From the NCBI GenBank assembly GCA_947570175.1, contig CANOTJ010000004.1, forward strand, positions 26,215 through 90,214: a stretch of DNA of 64,000 nucleotides, read 5' to 3'. The notes beneath the pieces were generated by a model. It searched no databases, had not been told where the DNA came from, and worked only from the letters and a program-made list of their open reading frames with translations. The stretch is from an uncultured Mycoplasmatota bacterium. GTDB taxonomy: Bacteria; Bacillota_I; Bacilli_A; RF39; UBA660. The first letter of the stretch is position 1. Each line of letters begins with the position of its first letter. Below, piece by piece: positions 47,857 to 55,363 of the stretch. A program made the position numbers and the translations under genes.

Positions 47857-47881
47857 AACCGTTTATCATAACGGTTTTTTT
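47857..47881 (+). terminator. tRNA-Ser terminator
   Basis: AACCGTT / AACGGTT stem followed by TTTTT. Confidence 0.85.
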
Positions 47882-47948
47882 AATAGATTTTAGGATAGAA
47901 ATTGAATACCAATCTGTTATTTTTTCATATAATAGATTGAGGTGAAGC

Positions 47949-49271
47949 ATGAAATATAAGACTTCTATCGTGATTTTAACATATAACAACTTAGAATATA
48001 CAAAAGATTGTATAGAGAGTATTCGAAGGTATACAGAAAAGGGTAGCTATGAACTCATTATTGTAGATAATCATTCTACTGATAATACTAAAGAATGGTT
48101 ACAAGAACAAAAAGATTTAAAAATTATATGGAATAAAGAGAATTTAGGGTTTCCTGTTGCGTGTAATCAAGCAATTAAAATAGCTAATAGGAATAATGAT
48201 ATATTATTACTAAATAATGATACAATTGTAACAAAAAACTGGTTAACTAATTTAAAAAAATGTCTATATTCTAATAAAAAAATAGGGGCAGTTGGCTCTG
48301 TTTGTAACCATGATGAAAATCTGCAAGGGTCTTCATTTACTTATCAAAATTTTGAGGAGATGCAAAGACTAGCAGAAGAAAATAATATTTCAGATCCAAC
48401 AAGATGGGAGGAGAAAATTTTCTTAATAGGTTTCTGTTTATTAATTAAAAGAAAAGTAATTCATAAAATAAAGAAACTAGATGAAAAGTATTCTCCAGGT
48501 TACGTAGAGGACAATGATTTATCATTAAAGATTGTAAAATTAGGATATCAATTAATGCTTTGTCATGATTCCTTTATTCATCATTATTTAGGTTCTTCTT
48601 TTCGAAATGATTTAAACAAATTTTATCCGATTTTAAATAAAAATAGAGAATATTTTGAGAAAAAATGGGGATTTTCAACATTTTGTTTCGACGAAATAAA
48701 ATTTGCATCCAATACTTTAATCGAAGATCCCAAAAAAATATTAGATCTTAGTAGTGGCATTGGTACAAATTTATTAAAGTTAAAATATCATCATCCAAAA
48801 GCTATAGTCCACGGATTAGAAAGAAAATATTCAAAATTTAAAATAGCCAAAAAAGTAGGAACAATATATAATGATTTATCAGAGATTCATACAACATATG
48901 ACTATATTTTAATTGGTAATTTACTAGAAGAAGTAAAAGATCCTATTCTCTTTTTAAAAAAATTAGACAGATATATAAGTAAAGATGGCTATATAGTTGG
49001 AGAAATCCATAATATTTCAAATATTAAAACAATTTCACAATTAGTAAATGATCAATATTTTTTTGAAAATCAAAATCGTAGTCATCATTTCACTTTAGCA
49101 GATATTTATCAATTATTTTCGGAATTAAATTATCATCATCCAAAGGCATATTCCTGGAGTGATTATCCAACAGAAAATGAGAAAATTTTAATTCAAAAAC
49201 TAGAAGAAGTGAATAAAAGAGATTACAATGTTTCTTATTATAGCTTTCGTTTTCAAAAAAAAGATTCCTAA
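47949..49271 (+). CDS. Glycosyltransferase family 2 fused to a SAM methyltransferase
   Basis: A 440-residue two-domain protein. Residues 1-225 are GT2: SIVILTYNNLEYTKDCIESI, the nucleotide-sugar DxD region LLLNNDTIV and the acceptor-side VEDNDLSLK. Residues 255-440 are a class I methyltransferase: ILDLSSGIGTNLLKLK (motif I), YDYILIGNLLEEVKDP, and a C-terminal strand region. Such fusions build and modify surface glycans or protein glycans in the cytoplasm. No signal peptide. No other glycan genes are adjacent. Starts behind GAGGTGAAGC. Confidence 0.88.
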   Translation: MKYKTSIVILTYNNLEYTKDCIESIRRYTEKGSYELIIVDNHSTDNTKEWLQEQKDLKIIWNKENLGFPVACNQAIKIANRNNDILLLNNDTIVTKNWLTNLKKCLYSNKKIGAVGSVCNHDENLQGSSFTYQNFEEMQRLAEENNISDPTRWEEKIFLIGFCLLIKRKVIHKIKKLDEKYSPGYVEDNDLSLKIVKLGYQLMLCHDSFIHHYLGSSFRNDLNKFYPILNKNREYFEKKWGFSTFCFDEIKFASNTLIEDPKKILDLSSGIGTNLLKLKYHHPKAIVHGLERKYSKFKIAKKVGTIYNDLSEIHTTYDYILIGNLLEEVKDPILFLKKLDRYISKDGYIVGEIHNISNIKTISQLVNDQYFFENQNRSHHFTLADIYQLFSELNYHHPKAYSWSDYPTENEKILIQKLEEVNKRDYNVSYYSFRFQKKDS

Positions 49272-49283
49272 TAGGGATCTTTA
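49260..49283. terminator. Bidirectional terminator
   Basis: AAAGATTCC / GGGATCTTT stem between convergent genes; T-rich on both sides. Confidence 0.7.
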
Positions 49284-50144
49284 ATTATATAACTCATTTT
49301 TCAATTGCTCAATATTTTCATTTAATAAACTAATATAATCTTCCTTAGAACTTCGTTGTTGATCTGTTAAATTAGATAAATCATGTAACTCAATAGTAGA
49401 AATTCCTGTTTGGTTAATAATTTTCTCTGTTTGTTTGTTTAATTTTTTAGAATTCATAGTAAAAATATATTTTATTTGTCCTGTTTTAATTAATTGAATA
49501 ACATCATAAATATCTTTTTCTGTTAAATCGTCATTATTCTCTAAACAAATTACTTGAAATCCATATTTTTCTAAGAAGTTAAAGGCACTATTGTCTATAA
49601 CAATTGTTTTTTTATTGGAATTTTCGTTCATTAATTTTATATTGGCATCAATATTAGAAATATCAATTTTTAATTGTTCATAATTTTCTTCAATTTCCGT
49701 TTTTAAATATTGATTTTGAATATATTCTATTAATCCATTTTTAATGTTTAAACTCATCATTAAGAAATTAGACGGATCTAACCATAACTCTTCTATATGA
49801 TGATTGTACTCCATAGTAGCAGTCGTATCAATAATCATTAAATCTTTATTATAATTAAACATAGAAGAAACATAATCTTTCTCATCACTAAGTCCATTAA
49901 AAACAAACATATCAGCTTTACTATAATCTTTGATTTGTTTATTGGTTAATCGATATTGGTTGATATCAACTCCATCTGGATAAATACTATGAACAGTACT
50001 ATGTTTGCCATATAAGGTAGTAACAATATATTCGATAGGATAAGAGCTTGTATAAATATTAATATCTTCCAAATTATCTCGTTTAAAACAGCCTGTTGTT
50101 AATAAAATCATTCCAATGGTTAGTAGTATTAATGTTTTTTTCAT
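49281..50144 (-). CDS. Metal-binding lipoprotein, ZnuA/TroA-like
   Basis: A 287-residue minus-strand lipoprotein with lipobox LTTGC (Cys-19). The body follows the cluster 9 metal-binding fold: INIYTSSYPIEYIVTTLYG, PDGVDINQYRLTNKQIKDYS (normally PHxFxPTPxD), ELWLDPSNFLMM (normally DPHxW) and ISTIELHDLSN. Several metal-ligand histidines of classic ZnuA are replaced, so specificity may differ. No ABC permease or ATPase genes lie beside it. AAGGAAG precedes its ATG; yidD lies immediately upstream, one base away. Confidence 0.78.
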   Translation of the reverse strand: MKKTLILLTIGMILLTTGCFKRDNLEDINIYTSSYPIEYIVTTLYGKHSTVHSIYPDGVDINQYRLTNKQIKDYSKADMFVFNGLSDEKDYVSSMFNYNKDLMIIDTTATMEYNHHIEELWLDPSNFLMMSLNIKNGLIEYIQNQYLKTEIEENYEQLKIDISNIDANIKLMNENSNKKTIVIDNSAFNFLEKYGFQVICLENNDDLTEKDIYDVIQLIKTGQIKYIFTMNSKKLNKQTEKIINQTGISTIELHDLSNLTDQQRSSKEDYISLLNENIEQLKNELYN

Positions 50145-50145
50145 A

Positions 50146-50367
50146 TTATCTTCCTTTCTTCTCGGGAACTAAATCAATTCCTTTACTTCCTAATGGATTA
50201 CATTTCAAAACTCTTTTGATTGTTAGAATCAATCCTTTTAGACTTCCGTATTTTGAAATTGCCTCTATTGCATAATTAGAACAAGTTGGAATATGGCGAC
50301 AAGACTCATGAAATCTACCAGGAATTTTTTGATAAATCTTTATAGCTTGTATCAATATCTTTTTCAT
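50146..50367 (-). CDS. yidD: Membrane protein insertion efficiency factor YidD
   Basis: A 73-residue YidD. The family signature is complete: IKIYQKIPGRFHESCRHIPT, then CSNYAIEAISKYGSLKG and CNPLGSKGIDLVP. YidD assists YidC during membrane protein insertion. There is no Shine-Dalgarno sequence: a TATAAT ends 9 bases before ATG, so the mRNA is probably leaderless. The downstream lipoprotein gene is likely cotranscribed. Confidence 0.94.
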   Translation of the reverse strand: MKKILIQAIKIYQKIPGRFHESCRHIPTCSNYAIEAISKYGSLKGLILTIKRVLKCNPLGSKGIDLVPEKKGR

Positions 50368-50376
50368 AATAAAATC

Positions 50377-50405
50377 ATTATACTAAAAAAATAGGAATTT
50401 GTAAA
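50377..50405 (-). promoter_or_regulatory. yidD promoter (predicted leaderless start)
   Basis: On the minus strand: TTTACA (50405-50400), 17-base spacer, TATAAT (50382-50377). With normal start-site spacing, transcription begins 2-3 bases before ATG 50367. Confidence 0.65.
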
Positions 50406-50468
50406 ATTTGATAAAATGTAGGAATAGTATGATATAATGAGAATAATGATGAATATGGAGGAAGAGAT

Positions 50469-50951
50469 ATGAATCGTATTGGTTATAAATTGTTAAATCG
50501 ATTAAATGATAAAGTAAAGTATATAGAACCAGTAAATGAAGATGATTTAGAACTGTTATATCAACAATATATGACAAATAAAAACTATATAGAAAATCAA
50601 GAAGGATGGAAAATAGAGATGGAACTTTCAAAACAAGATTTCCTTAAAATGTTTCAGATCATTTATGATATATTGAAATTCTATATATCAAAACAAGAAT
50701 TTACTTATATTATTAATGATTATTTATACATGTTGATGATGGATCATATACATGGTGAAAAAATAGATTTGTATTGGTGTATTTATCACATTTATTATCT
50801 ATCAATTGCAGGAAGATTCCTGACCAAATATGAGCAATATAAAGATTGCCTTTCTTTTTTACAACAACAATTAATGAAACAGTTTGATATCAAAGAGAAA
50901 ATAACAGATAAAATGAAACGAAAAATTTTTATAAAGACATTAAGAACTTAA
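50469..50951 (+). CDS. Hypothetical helical protein, 160 residues
   Basis: A soluble, strongly helical protein with many Tyr, Ile and Lys residues (LELLYQQYMTNKNYIENQEG, LYWCIYHIYYLSIAGRFLTK). No family is recognised. It lies upstream of rnc by 44 bases, behind GGAGGAAGAG, with a possible promoter (TTGATA, TATAAT 50433-50438, 19-base spacer) that overlaps the divergent yidD promoter. A real gene by codon pattern and ribosome binding site. Confidence 0.7.
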   Translation: MNRIGYKLLNRLNDKVKYIEPVNEDDLELLYQQYMTNKNYIENQEGWKIEMELSKQDFLKMFQIIYDILKFYISKQEFTYIINDYLYMLMMDHIHGEKIDLYWCIYHIYYLSIAGRFLTKYEQYKDCLSFLQQQLMKQFDIKEKITDKMKRKIFIKTLRT

Positions 50952-50995
50952 TTTACGATTTATATGATACATGTTATAATAAAAAAGGTGATACA

Positions 50996-51670
50996 ATGAA
51001 AATATTAAAACAACTAAAAATAAATCCAAATGATATGAAAGTATATGAAACAGCTTTTACTCATACATCTTATGCAAATGAAAATCATGTGGTTAGTTAT
51101 GAGAGATTAGAATACTTAGGAGATGCCGTTTTAGAGCTTGTAATGAGCGATTATTTATATAAAAATACAGAATATGATGAAGGAAAAATGACAAAGTTAA
51201 GAGCCCATTATGTATGTGAAGATGCTTTATATGAATATTCCTTAAAACTGGGTTTAAATGAATATTTAAAACTTGGCCATGGAGAAGAAAGTAGCGGTGG
51301 AAAGTATCGAAAAGCAATTGTTTCAGATATCTATGAAGCTTTTATTGGTGCTATCTATTTGGATCAAGGCTTTGAAAAAGCCAAAGATTTTATTTATTCT
51401 TCTGCCATTCCTTTCGTTGAAAATAAGGCTTTATCTTTTATTAAAGATTATAAATCAGAACTACAGGAGCTTGTCCAAACAGATCAAAGAACAATTGAAT
51501 ATGTGATGATTAGTGAAGAAGGACCTGCCCACCATAAAACTTTTAAAACAGTCGTTAAAATAGATGATATTATTTATGGGGAAGGAATTGCACACAGTAA
51601 AAAAGAGTCTGAACAAAAAGCTGCAAAAAATGCATTAGAAAAGAGTGTTGGAAAAATCAGCGAAAGCTGA
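50996..51670 (+). CDS. rnc: Ribonuclease III
   Basis: A 224-residue RNase III. The catalytic domain has LEYLGDAVLELVMSDYLY and SDIYEAFIGAIYLDQG with both metal-binding acidic clusters; the C-terminal double-stranded RNA-binding domain (about 150-220) ends SKKESEQKAAKNALE. It processes rRNA and cleaves sense-antisense duplexes, so it would act on the candidate toxin-antitoxin pair at 13.7 kb. A -10 (TTATAAT) ends 15 bases before ATG, so the leader is very short. smc and ftsY, its common neighbours, are absent. Confidence 0.96.
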   Translation: MKILKQLKINPNDMKVYETAFTHTSYANENHVVSYERLEYLGDAVLELVMSDYLYKNTEYDEGKMTKLRAHYVCEDALYEYSLKLGLNEYLKLGHGEESSGGKYRKAIVSDIYEAFIGAIYLDQGFEKAKDFIYSSAIPFVENKALSFIKDYKSELQELVQTDQRTIEYVMISEEGPAHHKTFKTVVKIDDIIYGEGIAHSKKESEQKAAKNALEKSVGKISES

Positions 51671-51677
51671 TTTTTTT
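51655..51677 (+). terminator. rnc terminator
   Basis: AATCAGC-gaaa-GCTGATT with a T-run, overlapping the last rnc codons. Confidence 0.85.
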
Positions 51678-51693
51678 AAAGGAGAATAAAGAT

Positions 51694-52182
51694 ATGTTAA
51701 AGGAACGAAGTTTTGAATTTTATTGCAAATCCAATCATAAATTAGAATTGTTAAAACTATTTGATTTAAATAAAAACAAAGAAAGACCTAATCAAGTATA
51801 TTATTCTGGAACCAAAAAATATTTTTTTAAATGTCCTATTTGTCATATAGAATGGACTGGAAAAATGAATAAAATGAACCGCTTATCTAAAGCAGAATAT
51901 AATGTCATAAAAAAACGAAAGGAGATTACTTATTGTCCTTATTGCAAAGGAACTCGAGTTTCAAAATATTACAATTTAGTTACAGAATACCCAGAAATAC
52001 TAGATTATTGGGACGTTACTAAAAATAAGATAGATCCTACAACCCTTTTTCCAAAAACACATATAGAGTTTTACCTCAAATGTAAACATAAAGATTGTGA
52101 TTATCAATCAGAAACCACAAAAAAGGTTAGAGATTTTATAAGGGATATGAATCATTATCAATGGCTTGTGTACGCGAAATGA
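51694..52182 (+). CDS. 5' half of an interrupted zinc-ribbon/nuclease gene
   Basis: A 162-residue open frame with AAGGAG before its ATG. It encodes treble-clef zinc ribbons of the DUF4379 type: CPICHIEWTG...CPYCKG and a unit YWDVTKNKIDPTTLFP followed by CKHKDCDY. The second ribbon is broken: its C-terminal CPxC lies 7.7 kb away at 59.87 kb. Chromosomal sequence ends at 52174; codons after TAC (CGCGAAATGA) belong to the inserted element and supply an early stop. Joined at TACG to 59865-61033, the gene is 1650 bases long and in frame. As it stands the protein is truncated and probably non-functional. Confidence 0.85.
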   Translation: MLKERSFEFYCKSNHKLELLKLFDLNKNKERPNQVYYSGTKKYFFKCPICHIEWTGKMNKMNRLSKAEYNVIKKRKEITYCPYCKGTRVSKYYNLVTEYPEILDYWDVTKNKIDPTTLFPKTHIEFYLKCKHKDCDYQSETTKKVRDFIRDMNHYQWLVYAK

Positions 52183-52186
52183 CACG
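52171..52186. other. attL core and left arm
   Basis: TACG core followed by CGA and the arm AATGACACG. Left of the core is host gene sequence. Confidence 0.75.
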
Positions 52187-52313
52187 ACAATTAAAAATAG
52201 CTGATTTGCTTTATTTTAAAGGGAAGACAAAGAATAATCATATAATATTAGAAACAGATAAAAATAGTAAAAATGAATATGATTTTAATATAATGGTATC
52301 AATTATAAAATAA
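52175..52313 (+). other. Displaced 3' end of the recombinase gene
   Basis: In the circular form, codon 549 of the recombinase joins bases 59863-59864 to base 52175 (CGC), and the frame then runs uninterrupted for 45 codons to TAA at 52311-52313. This would give a 594-residue enzyme ending FNIMVSIIK. A terminator-like hairpin follows at 52399. In the integrated state this piece has no start and is silent. Confidence 0.65.
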
Positions 52314-52398
52314 ATATAATATGTCCTCAATGATACTAAAATTCAAGAATAATAAAGTAATTAATATAATTAAAATTAAGTTTTGAGATTAGTGTATG

Positions 52399-52427
52399 AG
52401 GTATGCAATAAAAAGCATATCTTTTAT
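52399..52427 (+). terminator. Terminator in the left end of the element
   Basis: AGGTATGC / GCATATCT stem (one wobble) with CTTTTATATA tail. It would close the recombinase transcript when the element is circular. The rest of 52314-52512 shows only AT-rich upstream sequence for the phosphatase gene. Confidence 0.55.
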
Positions 52428-52512
52428 ATATAAATTATAGCAGGTGTGGTTATTATTTAAAAAATATGATAAAATGTTTTTATAAAAATTCTATTAAAAA
52501 AGGAGTCAATAA

Positions 52513-53037
52513 ATGAAAATATATATAGTAAGACATGGTGAAGTACCTCATAATGCATTGAAACAATATAATACAAAAGATGAAGATTTAACTGAACTTG
52601 GAATAAGTCAAGCAGAAGAACTAAGAGACAAAATTAAAGATATAAGCTTTGATATTATAATTTCTTCACCTTTAATTAGAGCAAAACACACAGCTAATAT
52701 TATTAATGCTAATAATAATGAAATTATTATTGATGATAGAATTCAAGAAAGAAGTTGTGGAGATTTAAGTGGTAAACCTCTTGAAGTAACTAATCGTGAT
52801 GAATATTGGAATTATAATACAACAATTCAATATGGAACTTCTGAAAATATAAAAAACTTTTTTGATAGAATATACAATTTTTTAGATGAACTTAAAACTC
52901 AAAATTATAAAAGTGTTTTAATCGTTGCACATAGTGGTGTTTCAAAAGCTTTTAGTGCATATTTTGATGGTATTAGTGATGGTTGGTTTTTAAATCGTGG
53001 ATTAAAGAATTGTGAGATAAAAGAATACAAATTGTAA
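52513..53037 (+). CDS. Histidine phosphatase superfamily protein
   Basis: A 174-residue phosphoglycerate-mutase-like phosphatase. The nucleophile is in IYIVRHGEVPHN; the second motif is SSPLIRAKHTA, with the acid IQERSCGDLSG and second histidine VAHSGVS. It dephosphorylates small phosphates, nucleotides or proteins. AAAGGAGTCAA precedes the start. It is followed within 20 bases by Nudix and HIT-like genes, so the three form a cargo operon for nucleotide-type substrates. Confidence 0.9.
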   Translation: MKIYIVRHGEVPHNALKQYNTKDEDLTELGISQAEELRDKIKDISFDIIISSPLIRAKHTANIINANNNEIIIDDRIQERSCGDLSGKPLEVTNRDEYWNYNTTIQYGTSENIKNFFDRIYNFLDELKTQNYKSVLIVAHSGVSKAFSAYFDGISDGWFLNRGLKNCEIKEYKL

Positions 53038-53054
53038 TATAAAATGAAAGTGAG

Positions 53055-53603
53055 ATGATGTTAATGAAATTAATATGTAAAATAACAGATGAAGATTTAG
53101 GCGAAAATATGAGTGAAATGAATGAGCCTAGAATGAGATATGGTGCAAGAGGAATCGTTATAAGAAATGATGGGAAAATTGCAATATTTAATAAAAGCAA
53201 CAAAAATGAATATAAATTGCCAGGTGGTGGTATGGAAGATGATGAAGAACCAGACGACGCTTTTAAAAGAGAGGTATTAGAAGAAACCGGTTGTATTGTC
53301 GATATTGTTGATGAATTAGGAACAACAGAAGAATATAAAAGTAAAGATAATTTTAAACAAATATCATATGTATTTGTGGGAAAAGTTAAAGAAGATACTA
53401 AAAAATTAAATATTACAAAAAAAGAAAAAGACGAGGGAGCTATTATTATTTGGGAAACACCTAAAAAAGCATTAGAATTAATAACTAATTGCTATAATAA
53501 TCTTATTGCATCTTCTTATGACTCTGTTTATTTTACAAAGTTTGTAGTGTTAAGAGATAGAAAAATTTTAGAATATTATTTAAAGGAGAATGATAATGAG
53601 TAA
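53055..53603 (+). CDS. Nudix hydrolase
   Basis: A 182-residue Nudix protein with a canonical box, GGGMEDDEEPDDAFKREVLE followed by ETGC (residues about 57-80), so catalysis is expected. Several ATGs (53055, 53058, 53064) compete; all follow AAAGTGAG. Likely substrates are nucleoside diphosphate derivatives. It overlaps the HIT-like gene by 8 bases. Middle gene of the three-gene cargo operon. Confidence 0.9.
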   Translation: MMLMKLICKITDEDLGENMSEMNEPRMRYGARGIVIRNDGKIAIFNKSNKNEYKLPGGGMEDDEEPDDAFKREVLEETGCIVDIVDELGTTEEYKSKDNFKQISYVFVGKVKEDTKKLNITKKEKDEGAIIIWETPKKALELITNCYNNLIASSYDSVYFTKFVVLRDRKILEYYLKENDNE

Positions 53604-54021
53604 TTTAGATTTTATGAGTAAATTTAAACCTGATACTAGATGTATTAAAGAGTTTAAATATTGGATTGTTTGTATTAGAGGAAAACAGGCAACATTAGGA
53701 GACGCAGTTATTCTTTTAAAAAGAGAAACACCATCTGTAGCTGATATGCTACCTGAAGAAGGAGCTGAATTTCCTGAGGTTATTAAATGGTATGAGAATG
53801 TCTGTACTGAAAAATTTGGAGCAGTTAGATTTAATTATATTATAATGATGATGAAAGATTATTTTGTCCATTACCATGCATTCCCAAGATACGATAAAGA
53901 TATTAACTTATTTGATATGGATTGGAAAGACAATGATTGGCCTGGTGCTATTAACTTTAAAGGTGGAGATGTACTTGAAGAAGAAAAATTAGAAGAAATT
54001 AAAAATTATATGAGCAAATAA
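53596..54021 (+). CDS. HIT-like nucleotide hydrolase
   Basis: A 141-residue protein. FNYIIMMMKDYFVHYHAFPR gives an HxHxxPR form of the HIT motif (usual HxHxHxxPR); the first His is replaced by Phe, while the catalytic middle His is present. GKQATLGDAVILLKRETPSV resembles the strand and helix that bind the base in HIT proteins. HIT enzymes split dinucleoside polyphosphates or nucleoside phosphoramidates. I prefer ATG 53596 over 53590, which is too close to the AAGGAG. Last gene of the cargo operon, closed by a strong terminator. Confidence 0.72.
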   Translation: MSNLDFMSKFKPDTRCIKEFKYWIVCIRGKQATLGDAVILLKRETPSVADMLPEEGAEFPEVIKWYENVCTEKFGAVRFNYIIMMMKDYFVHYHAFPRYDKDINLFDMDWKDNDWPGAINFKGGDVLEEEKLEEIKNYMSK

Positions 54022-54032
54022 ATAATTAAATA

Positions 54033-54081
54033 AAAACAGAATTATTGGATCATGATATTATCATACCAATAGTTCTGTTTT
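54033..54081. terminator. Bidirectional terminator with long stem
   Basis: AAAACAGAA / TTCTGTTTT, ATTGG / CCAAT and ATGAT / ATCAT form a stem of about 19 pairs between convergent genes. Confidence 0.8.
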
Positions 54082-54082
54082 A

Positions 54083-54856
54083 TTATTTATACTTGTATTT
54101 ATCGACTTTGTTTAAAAATCTCTCATATTTGTTAATATTCCAAATAGATGGATTTTCTTTAATCTTGTCTTTATAGTCCTCACATTTATCACGAAAAATA
54201 TATAAAATATCTTCTCCTGAATATTTATATTCCAAATTTTTATCTATTCTTCTTCTTTTGCTACTTAAAGAATGTAATCTTTGTTCTTTTGCGTATTGGC
54301 AATCCATACCTTTATATTTTTCAGAAGATGGACAATCATTTTTACAAAATATATTTTTATAAGTATCTGTAATAAAAAATCTATCGCAATATCTACAGAC
54401 ATTAACTTTATATTCATTTTCAAATAAATAATGTAATAAAGAATAAACAATTTCTGATACAGAATTACAATTATAAATATAATTTTTATTATCTTTAAAA
54501 TCACAGTTTAAATGAATATCAAAATCTATACCAATATTTTCTAAATCCTTAACATTAAAATAAGGATTATTTTTTATTGCATTTTTAATAGCTTCTACAA
54601 AAATAAAATATGACTCTCCACGTTTAATTTTTAAATTCATTCCAAAAGCATTTTCAAAGTCCTGTTTAACAATAACGTCTTCATTATATTTATATATACT
54701 TAAATTTTTCAAAGCATATAAAACATCAAATGTAGTTTCTTTTTCTTTTAAAGTTTCATTATTAAATACATAAATAGTTCCTATAAGTCTTTTATCTTTA
54801 TAAGTTACTGATATTCTATATGAATTATTATATATATTTTTAATTTTATAGTTCAT
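54083..54856 (-). CDS. Hypothetical zinc-ribbon protein (DUF6076-like)
   Basis: A 257-residue minus-strand protein. The C-terminal half contains VCRYCDRFFITDTYKNIFCK and DCPS, a CxxC...C...C zinc ribbon of the kind found in DUF6076/CGNR-like proteins, followed by a basic helix (SSKRRRIDKN). The N-terminal part is strand-rich and unrecognised. ATG 54856 is preferred because AAAAGGGGG precedes it; a longer in-frame start at 54892 has no site. It may be a DNA-binding regulator of the element; that is inference. Confidence 0.65.
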   Translation of the reverse strand: MNYKIKNIYNNSYRISVTYKDKRLIGTIYVFNNETLKEKETTFDVLYALKNLSIYKYNEDVIVKQDFENAFGMNLKIKRGESYFIFVEAIKNAIKNNPYFNVKDLENIGIDFDIHLNCDFKDNKNYIYNCNSVSEIVYSLLHYLFENEYKVNVCRYCDRFFITDTYKNIFCKNDCPSSEKYKGMDCQYAKEQRLHSLSSKRRRIDKNLEYKYSGEDILYIFRDKCEDYKDKIKENPSIWNINKYERFLNKVDKYKYK

Positions 54857-54892
54857 AAATCCCCCTTTTAAATTTGCCGACTTTAATTTCAA

Positions 54893-55080
54893 AATAGTTA
54901 AAAAATGTCCAGTGCTTAATTTTATATAAGCAATTATAATTAAAGTGTAATTTTTGATTGGCCATTTATTAATTACAAAACAAGAAATTTAATATTTGTA
55001 GTATATCACTTATGTTGATTTAAAGCAATGTCTTGGTTGCATAGATATATTTTGTATATATTGCTAGAAAGGAAAAAGTT
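54893..55080. other. Intergenic region upstream of the Rep module
   Basis: 188 AT-rich bases between divergent genes. No strong hairpin or clear -35/-10 pair stands out; AGAAAGGAAAAAGTT before ATG 55081 is the ribosome binding site. Confidence 0.4.
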
Positions 55081-55266
55081 ATGAATATAGATGCAAGATT
55101 AGAAGAAAGAACTAGCAAAGAGGGAAATCCATACTTCTGCATTGTGATTAAACTAACAGAGAATGCTGAAAAGATAGTGTTCTTAAATAGTGTGGAACTT
55201 GAATTATTAAGATTAACTCATGGCAATAATAGTCAAAAGATTAAAATGTCAAGCCAAAATTCTTAA
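55081..55266 (+). CDS. Small protein upstream of the replication origin
   Basis: A 61-residue protein (NIDARLEERTSKEGNPYFCI, FLNSVELELLRL) with mixed strand and helix character and no recognised family. Similar short proteins often precede Rep genes in small Firmicute plasmids and integrative elements. It ends 22 bases before the origin-region hairpins. A copy-control or Rep accessory role is inference. Confidence 0.6.
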   Translation: MNIDARLEERTSKEGNPYFCIVIKLTENAEKIVFLNSVELELLRLTHGNNSQKIKMSSQNS

Positions 55267-55288
55267 TGCTAAAACTGATAATAGTTAT

Positions 55289-55326
55289 GCAAGCTGGCGT
55301 GGTCGTAAGACCATCGCCATGCTTGT
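55289..55326. other. Strong GNRA-capped hairpin beside the origin
   Basis: GCAAGC, GGCG and GGTC pair with GACC, CGCC and GCTTGT around a GTAA tetraloop, with single-base bulges. Directly 5' of the nonanucleotide stem-loop. It could be a lagging-strand priming site, Rep-binding site or transfer origin. Confidence 0.6.
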
Positions 55327-55355
55327 AAGCTAAAGTCAGTATTACCTTTAGCTTA
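55326..55355. other. CRESS-type replication origin stem-loop
   Basis: A perfect 10-bp stem, TAAGCTAAAG (55326-55335) with CTTTAGCTTA (55346-55355), presents the loop TCAGTATTAC. Bases 55337-55345 read CAGTATTAC, which fits NANTATTAC, the nonanucleotide nicked by circovirus and geminivirus Rep between TATT and AC. The predicted nick is between 55343 and 55344. It lies 9 bases before the Rep reading frame, as expected for a rolling-circle origin. Confidence 0.75.
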
Positions 55356-55363
55356 AAGATTTT

